Below are positions 37,720 through 46,958 of a DNA stretch of 64,000 bases, piece by piece. A program made the translations under genes and the position numbers. Below the pieces are notes generated by a model. The model ran no database searches. It worked only from the letters and a program-made list of their open reading frames with translations, and was not told where the DNA came from. Each line of letters begins with the position of its first letter. Position 1 is the first letter of the stretch. Source of the DNA: Ahniella affigens (GTDB lineage: Bacteria > Pseudomonadota > Gammaproteobacteria > Xanthomonadales > Ahniellaceae); NCBI RefSeq assembly GCF_003015185.1, contig NZ_CP027860.1:3772501-3836500 (forward strand), given 5' to 3'.

Positions 37720-37856
37720 GGGAAGATCAAATCCAGACAAGTCCAGTGTATCCACCAGATGGTGCGTCGCATGGGCAGAGGAACCAGTCACCAGTTGATC
37801 CTCCAGCACCACCGGCAAAAACCGCGGGCTCATGTCGACATACTTGTAACGAGCCA
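37720..37856 (-). pseudogene. N-terminal fragment of an IS1182-like transposase
   Basis: From a GTG at 37856 the frame reads VARYKYVDMSPRFLPVVLED, then a segment ending [12 protein letters not shown], the opening of a DDE transposase family I associate with IS1182-type elements. At about 37725 it runs directly into the IS3 orfB remnant. It shows one insertion sequence truncated by another. Confidence 0.6.
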
Positions 37857-37932
37857 CTGCCGACCCCCTTGCGCTCAATCACCGAAGGAAGCAGGATCGA
37901 GGCCACTCTTTCTACAGCTTCGTTAAGTGCGC

Positions 37933-38366
37933 ATGGAAACGATGTCGCCATCTGCAACGACCTTTCGCACCGCTGTCGTAATTGCGGTGCTCTGCTCCGT
38001 CCTGGCGGCAGTGCTGCCTGCATACGGCTTCTCAGGCATTGAACCGAATGTTGCGCAGTTCACTGAGTACTCCACACACGGTGCACTCCTACCACCGGAA
38101 GCGCTCTACTGGGGTTCAATGGCGGCCGGGACAGCGAACGCAATCGGGCTCGTCGGCTTGTTCTTCTTCTGGAGCGCTGCGCGTTTTTGCTGCTCGGCAG
38201 CTTTATCGCCGCTTTACTCCTGTCTCCTTTCTCAGGGCACGGAATTCATTCTCCCTTAGAATCGTTTCTCGGCGGCATCGGAAGCATTTTTTCTGTGTGG
38301 TTGGTTTCGGTAAGCATTTGGTCGCCGCTGTCACAACGCTTCAGTTCACGCACCGTGCGCGCCTAA
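37933..38366 (+). pseudogene. Small multi-pass membrane protein broken by a frameshift
   Basis: The first frame (METMSPSATTFRTAVVIAVL; GLVGLFFFWSAAR) has two membrane helices. At about 38175, next to a run of five T, the good reading shifts: AFLLLGSFIAALLLSPFSGH, then IGSIFSVWLVSVSIWSP, to a TAA at 38364-38366. Joined, this gives a four-helix protein of ~144 residues. As sequenced it makes a 110-residue product with a scrambled end. No family recognised. A sequencing error in the T run cannot be excluded. Confidence 0.6.
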
Positions 38367-38464
38367 CTACTACCGTCAGTAGCTGGGGGAGGCGTCATGG
38401 TGCCGGCCTGGAGCGCCCCGCACATTGGGAATTTTCTGAGGTTCGGCTCAGAAAAATCGGAAAA

Positions 38465-38553
38465 GTGGATGACCAAAGACTTGTCAATCTCGATACCGTG
38501 AAGTCCACGGCCAGCGTGCAGCTTGGTACCGCGAGTTGCCGGAAGAGATGCAG
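38465..38553 (+). pseudogene. 3' remnant of a HEPN-LOTUS gene next to glmS
   Basis: Allowing one missing base near 38497, the plus strand reads VDDQRLVNL then RYREVHGQRAAWYRELPEE. The intact gene at 33283-34143 ends ELRYREVKGQRAAWYRELPE. DNA over the last 45 bases is also clearly similar. The rest of that gene is absent upstream. The fragment ends 20 bp from the glmS stop. Confidence 0.75.
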
Positions 38554-38572
38554 GCACCCACTCGCACCAGAA

Positions 38573-40405
38573 TTACTCTACCGTCACACTCTTAGCCAAA
38601 TTCCGCGGCTGATCCACATCGGTGCCCTTCAACACCGCAACGTGATACGACAGCAGTTGCAGGGGGATGGTGAACACGATTGGGGCGATGAGTTCGCCGC
38701 AGGGTTCGAGTTCGAGGAGGGTTTCTTGTGGGTGGGTGATGCCGCGGCTGACGCTCTTGTCGGCGAACACGATCAGCTGGCCGCCGCGGGCGCGGACTTC
38801 TTCGATGTTGCTTTTGAGTTTTTCGAGCAGGTGGTCATTCGGCGCGACGGCGATGACGGGCATGTCTTCGTCGACGAGTGCGAGGGGGCCGTGTTTCAGT
38901 TCGCCTGCCGGGTACGCTTCGGCGTGGATGTACGAGATTTCTTTGAGCTTGAGCGCGCCTTCCATCGCGATTGGGAACTGGCGGCCGCGGCCCAGGAACA
39001 GTGCGTGGTGTTTGCTCGCGAAGCGTTCGGCCAATACGCGGATTTCGGGGTCGAGCTTGAGAGCGTCGGCGACGGCTTGGGGCAGGTGCTCGAGTTGCGT
39101 CACGCCATCGCGATAGCGGGTTGCATCGAGGCCATGTTGGCGGCCGAGTTCGAGGGCGAGCAGCAGCAACGCGGTGAGTTGGGTAACGAATGCTTTCGTT
39201 GAGGCGACGCCGATTTCGGGGCCGGCGCGGGTCATCAGGCACAGGGCCGACTCGCGCACGAGGGACGATTCGGGCACGTTGCAGATCGCGAGTTCGGCGA
39301 GATAGCCGAGGCTCTTCGCCATGCGCAAGGCCGCAAGCGTATCGGCGGTTTCGCCGGATTGCGACACGGTGACGAGCAAGGTGTTCTTCGGCACGACGGG
39401 GTCGCGGTAGCGGTATTCGCTCGCGATTTCGACGGAGACCGGAATGCGCGCGAGGGCTTCGATCCAATACTTGGCGACCATCGAGGCGTGATAGCTCGAG
39501 CCACACGCGACAAACTGCACGGCTTCGGTCTGCTTCAGCAATTGCACGGCTTGCGGGCCGAAGATACCGGTCAGGATCTGGCCGTCGAGCAGGCGGCCTT
39601 CGAGTGTGTCGGCCACGGCCACGGGTTGCTCGTGGATCTCTTTCAGCATGTAGTGGCGATATTCGCCGCGCTCGACGGCATCGGCGGAGAAGTGTGCTTC
39701 TTTGACTTTGCGTTGTTGTTCGACGCCGTGGATGTCGAACACGCGGGCGCGCTCGATCGTGATTTCGGCGACATCGCCTTCTTCGAGATAGACAAAGCGG
39801 CGCGTGATGGGCAGCAGCGCGTGGATGTCGGATGCGATGTAATGCTCGCCATCACCGAGGCCCATCACCATCGGGCTGCCTTTGCGTGCGCCGATAACGC
39901 GACCTGGGTCTTGCAATGACAGCACGGCAATCGCGTAGGCGCCATGCAGACGCCTAACGACGGTCAGCACGGCGTCGAGCAGGTCTTTGCCGGCGGCTTT
40001 CTCGGCGTGCACGAGGTGGGCGATGACTTCGGTGTCGGTCTCGGATGTGAAGTCGTAGCCTTTGGCGCGCAGTTCGTCGCGCAGTTCGGCGTGGTTTTCG
40101 ATGATGCCGTTGTGGACCACAGCGATTTCGTCGCGCGAGGTCATGGGGTGGGCATTGCGCTCGGCCGGTACGCCATGGGTGGCCCAGCGTGTGTGGGCGA
40201 TGCCGGTGTGGCCTTGCACGCTGTGCTGCTGCTGCAACTGTTCGAGCTCGGCGACCTTGCCCTTGGCGCGCAAACGGGTGAGGCCTTGATCGGTGATCAA
40301 GGCGATTCCGGCCGAGTCGTAGCCGCGATATTCGAGCGCTTTCAGGCCGTAGATTAGGTTACCGACGACGTCCCGACGCGCTGCAATGCCAACAATTCCA
40401 CACAT
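38573..40405 (-). CDS. glmS: Glutamine-fructose-6-phosphate aminotransferase
   Basis: 610 residues, normal length. Makes glucosamine-6-phosphate from fructose-6-phosphate and glutamine, the first step to peptidoglycan and LPS amino sugars. MCGIVGIAARRDVV places the catalytic Cys at residue 2 after Met removal, so the start is certain. The glutaminase domain has YRGYDSAG and HTRWATHG with NAHP. Two SIS isomerase domains follow ([50 protein letters not shown]) and the family's C-terminus LAKSVTVE. Its downstream side is an accessory hotspot. No glmS ribozyme is visible in the short leader. Confidence 0.96.
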   Translation of the reverse strand: MCGIVGIAARRDVVGNLIYGLKALEYRGYDSAGIALITDQGLTRLRAKGKVAELEQLQQQHSVQGHTGIAHTRWATHGVPAERNAHPMTSRDEIAVVHNGIIENHAELRDELRAKGYDFTSETDTEVIAHLVHAEKAAGKDLLDAVLTVVRRLHGAYAIAVLSLQDPGRVIGARKGSPMVMGLGDGEHYIASDIHALLPITRRFVYLEEGDVAEITIERARVFDIHGVEQQRKVKEAHFSADAVERGEYRHYMLKEIHEQPVAVADTLEGRLLDGQILTGIFGPQAVQLLKQTEAVQFVACGSSYHASMVAKYWIEALARIPVSVEIASEYRYRDPVVPKNTLLVTVSQSGETADTLAALRMAKSLGYLAELAICNVPESSLVRESALCLMTRAGPEIGVASTKAFVTQLTALLLLALELGRQHGLDATRYRDGVTQLEHLPQAVADALKLDPEIRVLAERFASKHHALFLGRGRQFPIAMEGALKLKEISYIHAEAYPAGELKHGPLALVDEDMPVIAVAPNDHLLEKLKSNIEEVRARGGQLIVFADKSVSRGITHPQETLLELEPCGELIAPIVFTIPLQLLSYHVAVLKGTDVDQPRNLAKSVTVE

Positions 40406-40540
40406 GTTTTTTTGATCCGTGCGACCCGGAGGGCCGGCTGAGACGCACAGTGTACCGGCTTGGTTCTGACCATTCACGGCCGGGGAAAGGGCGGGATTGG
40501 GGGTGAAATGTTAGGTGGATGTTTGTTGCGTGCTGGTTTG

Positions 40541-40788
40541 TCGCAAGTAGCCCTCTCCCCGGCGCGCTTCCACTCGCGTGGAGGAGGGAGTTGGTGGGCT
40601 GGTCGCAAGTAGCCCTCTCCCCAGCCCTCTCCCACTCGCGTGGGAGAGGGAGTTGGTGGGCTGGTCGCAAGTAGCCCTCTCCCCAGCCCTCTCCCACTCG
40701 CGTGGGAGAGGGAGTTGGTAAGTTTGTCGCAAGTAGCCCGCTCCCCGGCCCGCTTCCACTCGCGTGGGAGTTCAGCCGCCCCTTTGGT
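40541..40788. repeat. 62-bp tandem hairpin repeats (four units)
   Basis: TCGCAAGTAGCCC recurs at 40541, 40603, 40665 and 40727, exactly 62 bp apart. Each unit contains CTCCCACTCGCGTGGGAG or a variant, a perfect hairpin. The same unit head is found again at 40850 and 41042. Units two and three are almost identical. Not a CRISPR array: the whole period is repeated, with no unique spacers. Confidence 0.9.
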
Positions 40789-41112
40789 GCGCTTATTCGC
40801 GCATCAAACTGTCGGCGGCGATGCGCGATTCTTGCGACGGCGCAGTGCGGCAAGTAGCCCTCTCCCCAGCCCTCTCCCACTCGCGTGGGAGAGGGAGTCG
40901 ACTCCCTCCCCCGCGAGCGCGGTGGGGGGAGGGCCCGGGGAGGGGGTTACTTGCGGTCAGAATCGTCACCAACCGCAATTTATTGGTTATCAATACCAAT
41001 GGGTTTCGGCGTGTTTGATGAGAGAGGGAGTTGGTGAGTTTGTCGCAAGTAGCCCTCTCCCCGGCCCTCTCCCACTCGCGTGGGAGAGGGAGACGTTCCC
41101 CCTCCCCCGCGA
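40760..41112. repeat. Composite palindromic repeat, copy 2 (inverted), plus an extra unit
   Basis: 40760-40953 is the inverse of 8298-8490: first the tail (GGTGCGCTTATTCGCGCATC at about 40786), then a ~40-bp joint, then GCAAGTAGCCC (40850) through two hairpins to GGGGTTACTTGC (ends about 40954). A further single unit lies at 41042-41112. This fills most of the 788 bp between glmS and the SDR gene; no gene is seen there. Confidence 0.85.
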
Positions 41113-41193
41113 TCGACCACCAGAACAACAGATCGCATCGCAACTCACTTAGATCGCTAGAATCGAGATCAACCACGCGCCCTGGAGCACTTC

Positions 41194-42195
41194 ATGAAAA
41201 TCGCCATCCTTGGTGCCACCGGCATGCTCGGTCACCACACCGCCCTCGCCTTGCAGGCAATGGGCGAAGAACTGGTTGTCTTGCATCGCGCAGGCTCCAA
41301 ACTCGACCGGCTTTCGGATCTCCAATTTGAAGCACGAACGGCCGATGCCGACTACCCTTCGGCGGATCTCGCTCGGGTGTTGGCGGGGGTGGACGTGCTG
41401 ATTCATGCCGCGGCCTATTACCCGCCCGAACCTCGCGCGCCGAAGGACGACGAGGCAATCGCCACCGCGCAAATGCAGCGGATTCTGGATGCCTGCCGCC
41501 AAGCAAATTGCCGGCTCGTCTATGTCGGCGGCGCGATTGCACTGGCGCGACGCCAGGACGGCCAAGCCGCAGACGAGACTCAGAGCTATTCCGAGCGGCC
41601 CAAACATCGCAGCGGCTATCTGCTCGCGAAATGGCGCATGGATCAGATGGCTCTGGCAGCAGCAGCCGCGGGTCAATGGGTCGCGATTGCGATTCCAGCG
41701 ATGACGTTTGGCGCGTTTGACTATGGCCCTACGACGGGGCGGCTGATTGTTGGCATCGCCAGTGGCAAGTTTCCGCGTTACTTACCGGGCAAGCGCAATG
41801 TGATTGATGCACGCGATGCGGGTCGCGGGATTGCGCTGGTCGCCACGCGCGGCCAGAGCGGTCAACGCTACTTGCTGACCGGCACGAACATCGACATGCG
41901 AGACCTCACCGGCAAGATTGCCAAACATGCGGGCATGCCAGCCCCGAAGCCCGCGCCGCTGGCGGTGGCCACGCTGATTGCGCGGTTCAATCATTGGCGC
42001 TATCGAAGATTTGGCGGTCAAAAGCCTGATCTGGATGAGACGGCTTTGGCGATCATTACGGCTGGGCAGTTTTTGGATGGCAGCAAGGCTAAGCAGGCGC
42101 TGGGCTTTGTCGCTGAGCACGATCCGGACGCCGCAATCGCTTATGCGCTAACGTGGTTCCGAAGCGTCGGCATGCTGGCTGCTCGAACTAATTAG
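41194..42195 (+). CDS. NAD(P)-dependent epimerase/dehydratase (extended SDR)
   Basis: 333 residues. GATGMLGHHTA at the N-terminus is the extended-SDR GxxGxxG dinucleotide loop. LAGVDVLIHAAAYY matches the conserved segment after beta-4, and HRSGYLLAKWRMDQ supplies a Tyr-x-x-x-Lys active site (Y-L-L-A-K). The C-terminal part is helical. GGAG seven bases before the ATG. Such enzymes act on nucleotide sugars, flavonoid-like or steroid-like ketones; the substrate cannot be told. Stands alone between repeat clusters. Confidence 0.85.
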   Translation: MKIAILGATGMLGHHTALALQAMGEELVVLHRAGSKLDRLSDLQFEARTADADYPSADLARVLAGVDVLIHAAAYYPPEPRAPKDDEAIATAQMQRILDACRQANCRLVYVGGAIALARRQDGQAADETQSYSERPKHRSGYLLAKWRMDQMALAAAAAGQWVAIAIPAMTFGAFDYGPTTGRLIVGIASGKFPRYLPGKRNVIDARDAGRGIALVATRGQSGQRYLLTGTNIDMRDLTGKIAKHAGMPAPKPAPLAVATLIARFNHWRYRRFGGQKPDLDETALAIITAGQFLDGSKAKQALGFVAEHDPDAAIAYALTWFRSVGMLAARTN

Positions 42196-42199
42196 GGCC

Positions 42200-42343
42200 G
42201 GTCTGAACAAGTCCATCCTGGACTTTCAGACCCGCACTGAGTCCGGCACGTGTCCGGACTCAGTGCGCCAGAATCGAGCACTAGCGTGCTCGATTCTGGG
42301 CGGGCCATCCATGGCCCGCGTCGCCTCTGAACTTGTTCAGAGG
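42200..42343. repeat. Cluster of five consecutive hairpins
   Basis: Between two convergent genes: (1) GGTCTGA/TCAGACC, 42200-42232; (2) GCACTGAGTCCGG with CCGGACTCAGTGC, 42234-42266, 13-bp perfect stem; (3) CCAGAATCGAGCAC with GTGCTCGATTCTGG, 42268-42299, 14-bp perfect stem and 4-base loop; (4) GCGGGCCAT/ATGGCCCGC, 42300-42319; (5) CCTCTGAACTTGTTCAGAGG, 42324-42343. The last probably serves as a two-way transcription stop. No U-runs follow the others. Confidence 0.9.
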
Positions 42344-42347
42344 CTCC

Positions 42348-43064
42348 TTAGCAATAGTCCTCGCGCTCATCGCGTCGACGCGGCGGCTCCGGCGGCATTG
42401 GCAACACGTACTTCGCCCACGCGCGCTGGCGGGCGATTTGCCATTCGACGAGCACGAATCCCACTGCGCAGATCGGGATCACCCAGCGGAGCCCGGATTC
42501 GCCGAGCTTCGAGGCAAACATCCCGGCGAACAGAAACACGTTCGCGACGACCACCACTTTGTACAGCGTCTCCAGCATCCGCACGCGTTCCAACTCCTGC
42601 GGCCGCAGTTGGTTTTTCTCGGCACAAATGCGTTGCACTTGATCGAATGCAAACCAGATTAGGCCAAGCACGATCAACAACACAGCATCCCAAGGCAGCG
42701 GAATCGGGCCTGGTCCCGCCAAGGTGCGAATCATCATCCAGGCACCGAACAGGCCGAGCCCACCGACCATGACGGCGACACTGGCGACGAAGCCGACCAC
42801 GATGGTGCCGATCACGATCCGGACCCACAAACCCCCTGCCGCAGCAGTCGAATCACGCCGAGCCGATTGCAGAATCAAAGGCAGCGCCGTCGCCAGCAAG
42901 TAGCCGACAAAGACTTCGGCCGACACCGCAGCCAGTGCGGTCGCCAGCGGCCAATCCAATACGAAAACGCCGAATGGCAGCAGCGCTTGCCGAAGTACGA
43001 CCGCGCCCAACCCCGAGACCAGGCGGTTCGATTCGGCATCAGGCGTAGCGGTTGGCGCGCTCAT
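42348..43064 (-). CDS. Multi-pass membrane protein of unknown function
   Basis: About 238 residues from MSAPTATPD; an in-frame ATG at 43124 would add 20 residues and neither has a good ribosome site. Six or so hydrophobic segments: [86 protein letters not shown] and [15 protein letters not shown]. Basic cytosolic end ([13 protein letters not shown]). The layout is like DUF6498-type proteins, but I am not certain of that family. Convergent with the SDR gene across the hairpin cluster. Confidence 0.65.
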   Translation of the reverse strand: MSAPTATPDAESNRLVSGLGAVVLRQALLPFGVFVLDWPLATALAAVSAEVFVGYLLATALPLILQSARRDSTAAAGGLWVRIVIGTIVVGFVASVAVMVGGLGLFGAWMMIRTLAGPGPIPLPWDAVLLIVLGLIWFAFDQVQRICAEKNQLRPQELERVRMLETLYKVVVVANVFLFAGMFASKLGESGLRWVIPICAVGFVLVEWQIARQRAWAKYVLPMPPEPPRRRDEREDYC

Positions 43065-43253
43065 GACGCGATCATGCGCCAGCGCGCGATGCTTCTGCAA
43101 ACCGAAACTGAGGAACGAATCCATCCCCTGCTTCGGCTAACAACGACAGCCAGGCATTGCGCCCCCATAGTCTCGCGCAGACGCCAACAAATGTTTTCGC
43201 GTCGCATTGTTCGGGCGCGCTATGGTCGGGAGACAGGGAAACCAGGAGGCGTG

Positions 43254-44072
43254 ATGCGGCATCGTATTCTCATCGTTGGCACGATTGTCCTTGGCTGCAC
43301 GGTTGTCGCAAGCGTGGTCGAAGCGAGCGCCTTGGCCGGCAGTCCTCAGCATCTTGTGCTGACGACCTCAATGTCGGTTCCATCCGATACGGAAGACCAG
43401 ACGATCTACAAAGTGATCGTCAACCTCGAAGAGCAATTCTCGATCTGGCCTGCTTATAAAGACTTGCCGGCGGGCTGGTCGGAAGCGGGGAAGTCTGGCA
43501 CCAAAGCGGAATGCCTCGAGTACATCGAAAGTGTTTGGACCGATATGCGACCCATGAGCCTGCGCAAGGCGAAGGCGGCGCAGGGACTGGAACAGCCTAA
43601 GCCCACAACGGAAGCGCCGCAGGAGAAGGCGTCTGAGGCTTCCGAGCCAGAGGGTGACGCTGCTGCCGAGGAGGCGCCAGAAGACGCTGGGACGCCGGAC
43701 GAATCCGGCAGTTCGCCACCGCCGCCGCCGCCACCACCGCCGCCTCCAGCAGAGAGCGATGGTGCTGATTCGTTTGCGACCGAAGAGGCGCCGGCCGATG
43801 CTGAGGCCATAGACGACTCAGAGGATGCCGCGCTCGAAGAAAGCAACGGTGAACCTGAGTTTGACGACGAAGCCTCGGTTCCGGAGATTTCTGAAGACGG
43901 AGATAATTCGGAGTCGTATGACGATGAGGGTGACTCAGAGTCCAATGAAGACGACCTTGATGCGGCGTCTTACGAGGACGAAGGTGATTCCGAGTCCTTT
44001 GATGACGAAGGCGAGTCCGAATCCGATGATGACTTCGATGACTCGGCGTCGTACGAAGACGATGGTGCGTGA
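43254..44072 (+). CDS. Exported MbtH-like protein with polyproline hinge and acidic repeat tail
   Basis: 272 residues; AGGAGG precedes the ATG, so the start is firm. Residues 1-28 look like a signal peptide ([20 protein letters not shown], cleavage near SALA-GS). Residues 46-107 are MbtH-like: [33 protein letters not shown] and [11 protein letters not shown], with the three hallmark Trp at 65, 75 and 95. Then an Ala/Glu/Pro region, 11 consecutive Pro (155-165), and ~107 residues of Asp/Glu/Ser with tandem [10 protein letters not shown]-like units. Known MbtH proteins are ~70-residue cytosolic partners of NRPS adenylation domains. An exported one with an acidic tail is not something I know. 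No NRPS gene is in the window. The 11 prolines should need EF-P type help to translate. Confidence 0.85.
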   Translation: MRHRILIVGTIVLGCTVVASVVEASALAGSPQHLVLTTSMSVPSDTEDQTIYKVIVNLEEQFSIWPAYKDLPAGWSEAGKSGTKAECLEYIESVWTDMRPMSLRKAKAAQGLEQPKPTTEAPQEKASEASEPEGDAAAEEAPEDAGTPDESGSSPPPPPPPPPPPAESDGADSFATEEAPADAEAIDDSEDAALEESNGEPEFDDEASVPEISEDGDNSESYDDEGDSESNEDDLDAASYEDEGDSESFDDEGESESDDDFDDSASYEDDGA

Positions 44073-44089
44073 ACTGATACTCGCGGTCG

Positions 44090-44126
44090 AAACCCACCCC
44101 GGTTGAAGTCCGGGGTGAGTTTCAAG
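44090..44126. repeat. Dispersed palindromic core before mutS
   Basis: ACCCCGGTTGAAGTCCGGGG with flanks AAACCC and TGAGTTTCAAGCT, a slightly diverged copy of the core found in the 15.4-16.9 kb array. It sits just after the acidic MbtH-like gene and may end its transcript. Confidence 0.8.
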
Positions 44127-44318
44127 CTGCCCGAAACCGCTCCTGGCTCTAGGCACGCGCGAAATCGGGATATCGGGCGCCCCCGAAAAACGGGGCATCA
44201 CCCACAGACTGTCAGCAAATCACCCGCTTGGCCGTGGTCAGCACTGCCGGTTCCGGGCACAATGACAGGCTGGCATCACTTAACCGATGCCGCCTGCCCC
44301 TGAACCCTGTCTGATGCC

Positions 44319-46919
44319 GTGAACAGCAAAACCACCACCACCGAACCGTTTGCCGAACACACGCCGTTGATGCGGCAGTTTTTCCGCGCCAAGTCGGAGC
44401 ATCCGGACTTGTTGTTGTTCTTTCGCATGGGCGACTTTTACGAGTTGTTCTATGACGACGCCCGCAAGGCGGCGCGGCTCTTGGATGTCACGCTGACGCA
44501 GCGCGGCTCGTCGGCAGGTCAGCCTATTCCAATGGCCGGCGTGCCGGTGCATGCGTTGGAGCCGTATCTCGCGAAACTCGTCAAGCTCGGCGAGTCCGTC
44601 GCAATTTGCGAGCAGATTGGCGACCCGGCCACGAGCAAGGGGCTGGTCGAGCGCAAAGTCGTGCGCGTGCTGACCCCGGGCACGATTACCGATGAGGCGT
44701 TGCTCGATGAGCGCCGCGATTTGTGGCTGGCCGCCCTCACGGCGCGGAACGGCCGCTATGGCTTGGCCTACGCGGATCTCGCGGGCGGCCGCTTTGTTTT
44801 GGCCGAGCACGAGAGCGAGACCGCGCTGCTCGCCGAACTGGCGCGTTTGAACCCAGCAGAATTGCTGCTCGACGAATCAGCCGAATTGCCGTTCAACAAG
44901 CTCGGTGCCGCGCGCAAGCGGCCACCTTGGCATTTCGATCGCGATGCCGCCGAGCGCGCCCTCACCGAATTCTTCAAAACACGCGATCTGAAAGGCTTCG
45001 GCTGTGCCGATCAGCATTATGCGTTGGCCGCAGCCGGTGCGCTGCTGACGTACATCAAAGAGACCCAGCGTACGCAGCTGCCGCATTTCTCGCGGCTGTC
45101 GGTGGAATCGGCCGACGAGACGATCGCGATGGACGCGGCCACGCGGCGAAATCTGGAGATTGATACGCACGCGAGTGGTCGCTTGCAGCACACGCTGTTC
45201 GGCGTGGTCGATTCGGCCGTGAGCCCAATGGGCGCGCGCCTGCTGCGTCGTTGGCTGCATCGCCCGCTGCGCACGCATGCCACGTTGCGCGCACGCCAAG
45301 TCGCGATTCAGTGTCTGATCGACCGCGGGGTACTCGAACCGCTGCGTGATCTGCTGCGCGGCATCGGCGATACCGAGCGCATTCTCGCCCGCGTGGCGCT
45401 GCGCTCGGCGCGTCCGCGCGATCTTTCGGGGCTCCGTACCGCGCTGAATCGCGCGCCTGATTTCGCGACGCTCCTCGCCGATCTGCAATGTCCGCGTTTG
45501 GACGAACTCTGCGGACAACTGGGTGATCATGCTGAGCTCGCCGATTGGTTGAATCGCGCACTCGTCGATGAGCCACCGGTGCTTGCCCGCGATGGTGGTG
45601 TGATCCGCACGGGCTTTGACGCGGAGCTCGATGAGCTTCGGGAACTGTCAATCAATGCCGATGGGTTTTTGATCGATCTCGAAGCCCGCGAGCGCGCCAG
45701 CACTGGTATCAGCACACTGCGCGTCGCGTACAACCGCGTGCACGGCTACTACATCGAGATCACGAACACGCATGCCGACAAGGTGCCGACGCACTACACG
45801 CGGCGGCAAACGGTCAAGGGCGCCGAGCGTTACATCACCGAAGAGCTGAAGCTATTCGAGGACAAAGTCCTGTCGGCGCGCGAACGCTCGTTGATGCGCG
45901 AAAAGGCACTACTGGAAGGCGTGTTCGATCGCTTGGTCAACGAGATCGAAGCCTTGAAGCAAGCCAGCGCCGCGCTTGCCGAACTGGATGTACTGGGCGC
46001 ACTCGCCGAACGTGCTGAGCGTTTGAACTGGGCCTGCCCGGTACTGAGTGATGAACCGGGCATCGAAATTCGCCGCGGCCGTCACCCGGTGGTTGAAGCG
46101 GTGCGCACCGACCCGTTTGAGCCCAACGATACGGCGTTGAGCCCAGACCGGCGTATGCTGATCATCACCGGCCCAAACATGGGCGGTAAGAGCACGTATA
46201 TGCGCCAAACGTGCCTGATCGTGCTGCTCGCATCGATCGGCAGTTTTGTACCGGCCGATTCGCTGCGCCTGGGGCCGATTGATCGCATGTTCACGCGCAT
46301 TGGCTCGGGCGATGATCTCGCCGCGGGTCAATCGACCTTCATGGTCGAGATGAGCGAGACGGCGAACATTCTGCACAACGCGACTGAGCAAAGTCTCGTG
46401 TTAATGGACGAAGTCGGTCGCGGCACGTCCACCTACGATGGTCTGGCGCTCGCGCATGCCGCGGCAGTCCAATTGGCGACCGTCAATCGCGCCTATACGC
46501 TGTTTGCTACGCACTATTTCGAATTGACGGCGCTCGCGGGCGAGTACGAGGGCGTCGCGAATGTCCATCTTGATGCCGTCGAACATGGCGAGGCCTTGGT
46601 GTTCTTGCACGCGGTCAAGGATGGCCCGGCGGATCGGAGCTTTGGTCTCGCTGTCGCGGCACTGGCTGGCGTGCCGCGTCCGGTGATTCAGGCGGCGCGC
46701 GACAAGCTGCGTTCGCTCGAATCGAAGCGCGATCACGAGCAGGCGGCGCAGAGTTTTGTCGAGGCGACGCGGATTGATTCCAGCGCGCCGTCCCCGCATC
46801 AGTTCTCGCTCTTTGATCGGACGCCGCCCGCGCTCGAAGCGTTGAAGGCGGTGGATCCTGATTCATTGAGCCCGCGCGAGGCGCTTGAAGCGCTGTATCG
46901 CTTGAAGACGATGCTGTGA
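44319..46919 (+). CDS. mutS: DNA mismatch repair protein MutS
   Basis: 866 residues, full length. Recognises mispairs and small loops and recruits MutL. N-terminal mismatch domain with [15 protein letters not shown] (the Phe-x-Glu wedge lies here), clamp and lever helices, then the ABC-type ATPase: [15 protein letters not shown] (Walker A), [16 protein letters not shown] (signature region), [15 protein letters not shown] (Walker B/D-loop) and FATHYFELT. The start is a GTG at 44319; an ATG five bases earlier runs into a stop at once. Conserved [17 protein letters not shown] begins 14 residues in, as expected. Confidence 0.96.
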   Translation: MNSKTTTTEPFAEHTPLMRQFFRAKSEHPDLLLFFRMGDFYELFYDDARKAARLLDVTLTQRGSSAGQPIPMAGVPVHALEPYLAKLVKLGESVAICEQIGDPATSKGLVERKVVRVLTPGTITDEALLDERRDLWLAALTARNGRYGLAYADLAGGRFVLAEHESETALLAELARLNPAELLLDESAELPFNKLGAARKRPPWHFDRDAAERALTEFFKTRDLKGFGCADQHYALAAAGALLTYIKETQRTQLPHFSRLSVESADETIAMDAATRRNLEIDTHASGRLQHTLFGVVDSAVSPMGARLLRRWLHRPLRTHATLRARQVAIQCLIDRGVLEPLRDLLRGIGDTERILARVALRSARPRDLSGLRTALNRAPDFATLLADLQCPRLDELCGQLGDHAELADWLNRALVDEPPVLARDGGVIRTGFDAELDELRELSINADGFLIDLEARERASTGISTLRVAYNRVHGYYIEITNTHADKVPTHYTRRQTVKGAERYITEELKLFEDKVLSARERSLMREKALLEGVFDRLVNEIEALKQASAALAELDVLGALAERAERLNWACPVLSDEPGIEIRRGRHPVVEAVRTDPFEPNDTALSPDRRMLIITGPNMGGKSTYMRQTCLIVLLASIGSFVPADSLRLGPIDRMFTRIGSGDDLAAGQSTFMVEMSETANILHNATEQSLVLMDEVGRGTSTYDGLALAHAAAVQLATVNRAYTLFATHYFELTALAGEYEGVANVHLDAVEHGEALVFLHAVKDGPADRSFGLAVAALAGVPRPVIQAARDKLRSLESKRDHEQAAQSFVEATRIDSSAPSPHQFSLFDRTPPALEALKAVDPDSLSPREALEALYRLKTML

Positions 46920-46958
46920 CGGCGTGCTCGGCGGCGGCAATCGCTGTGGCCGCCGCGT

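Noticed and set aside
38554-38573. Tn7 insertion at the glmS attachment site
   Set aside because: No tnsABCDE-like genes or Tn7-type end repeats are visible; only remnants of IS3- and IS1182-like transposases.
37982-39202. A 406-codon plus-strand open frame running into glmS
   Set aside because: It joins the out-of-frame end of the broken membrane protein, the LOTUS remnant and antisense glmS.
40541-40788. CRISPR-like short repeats
   Set aside because: All 62 bases repeat; there are no spacers.
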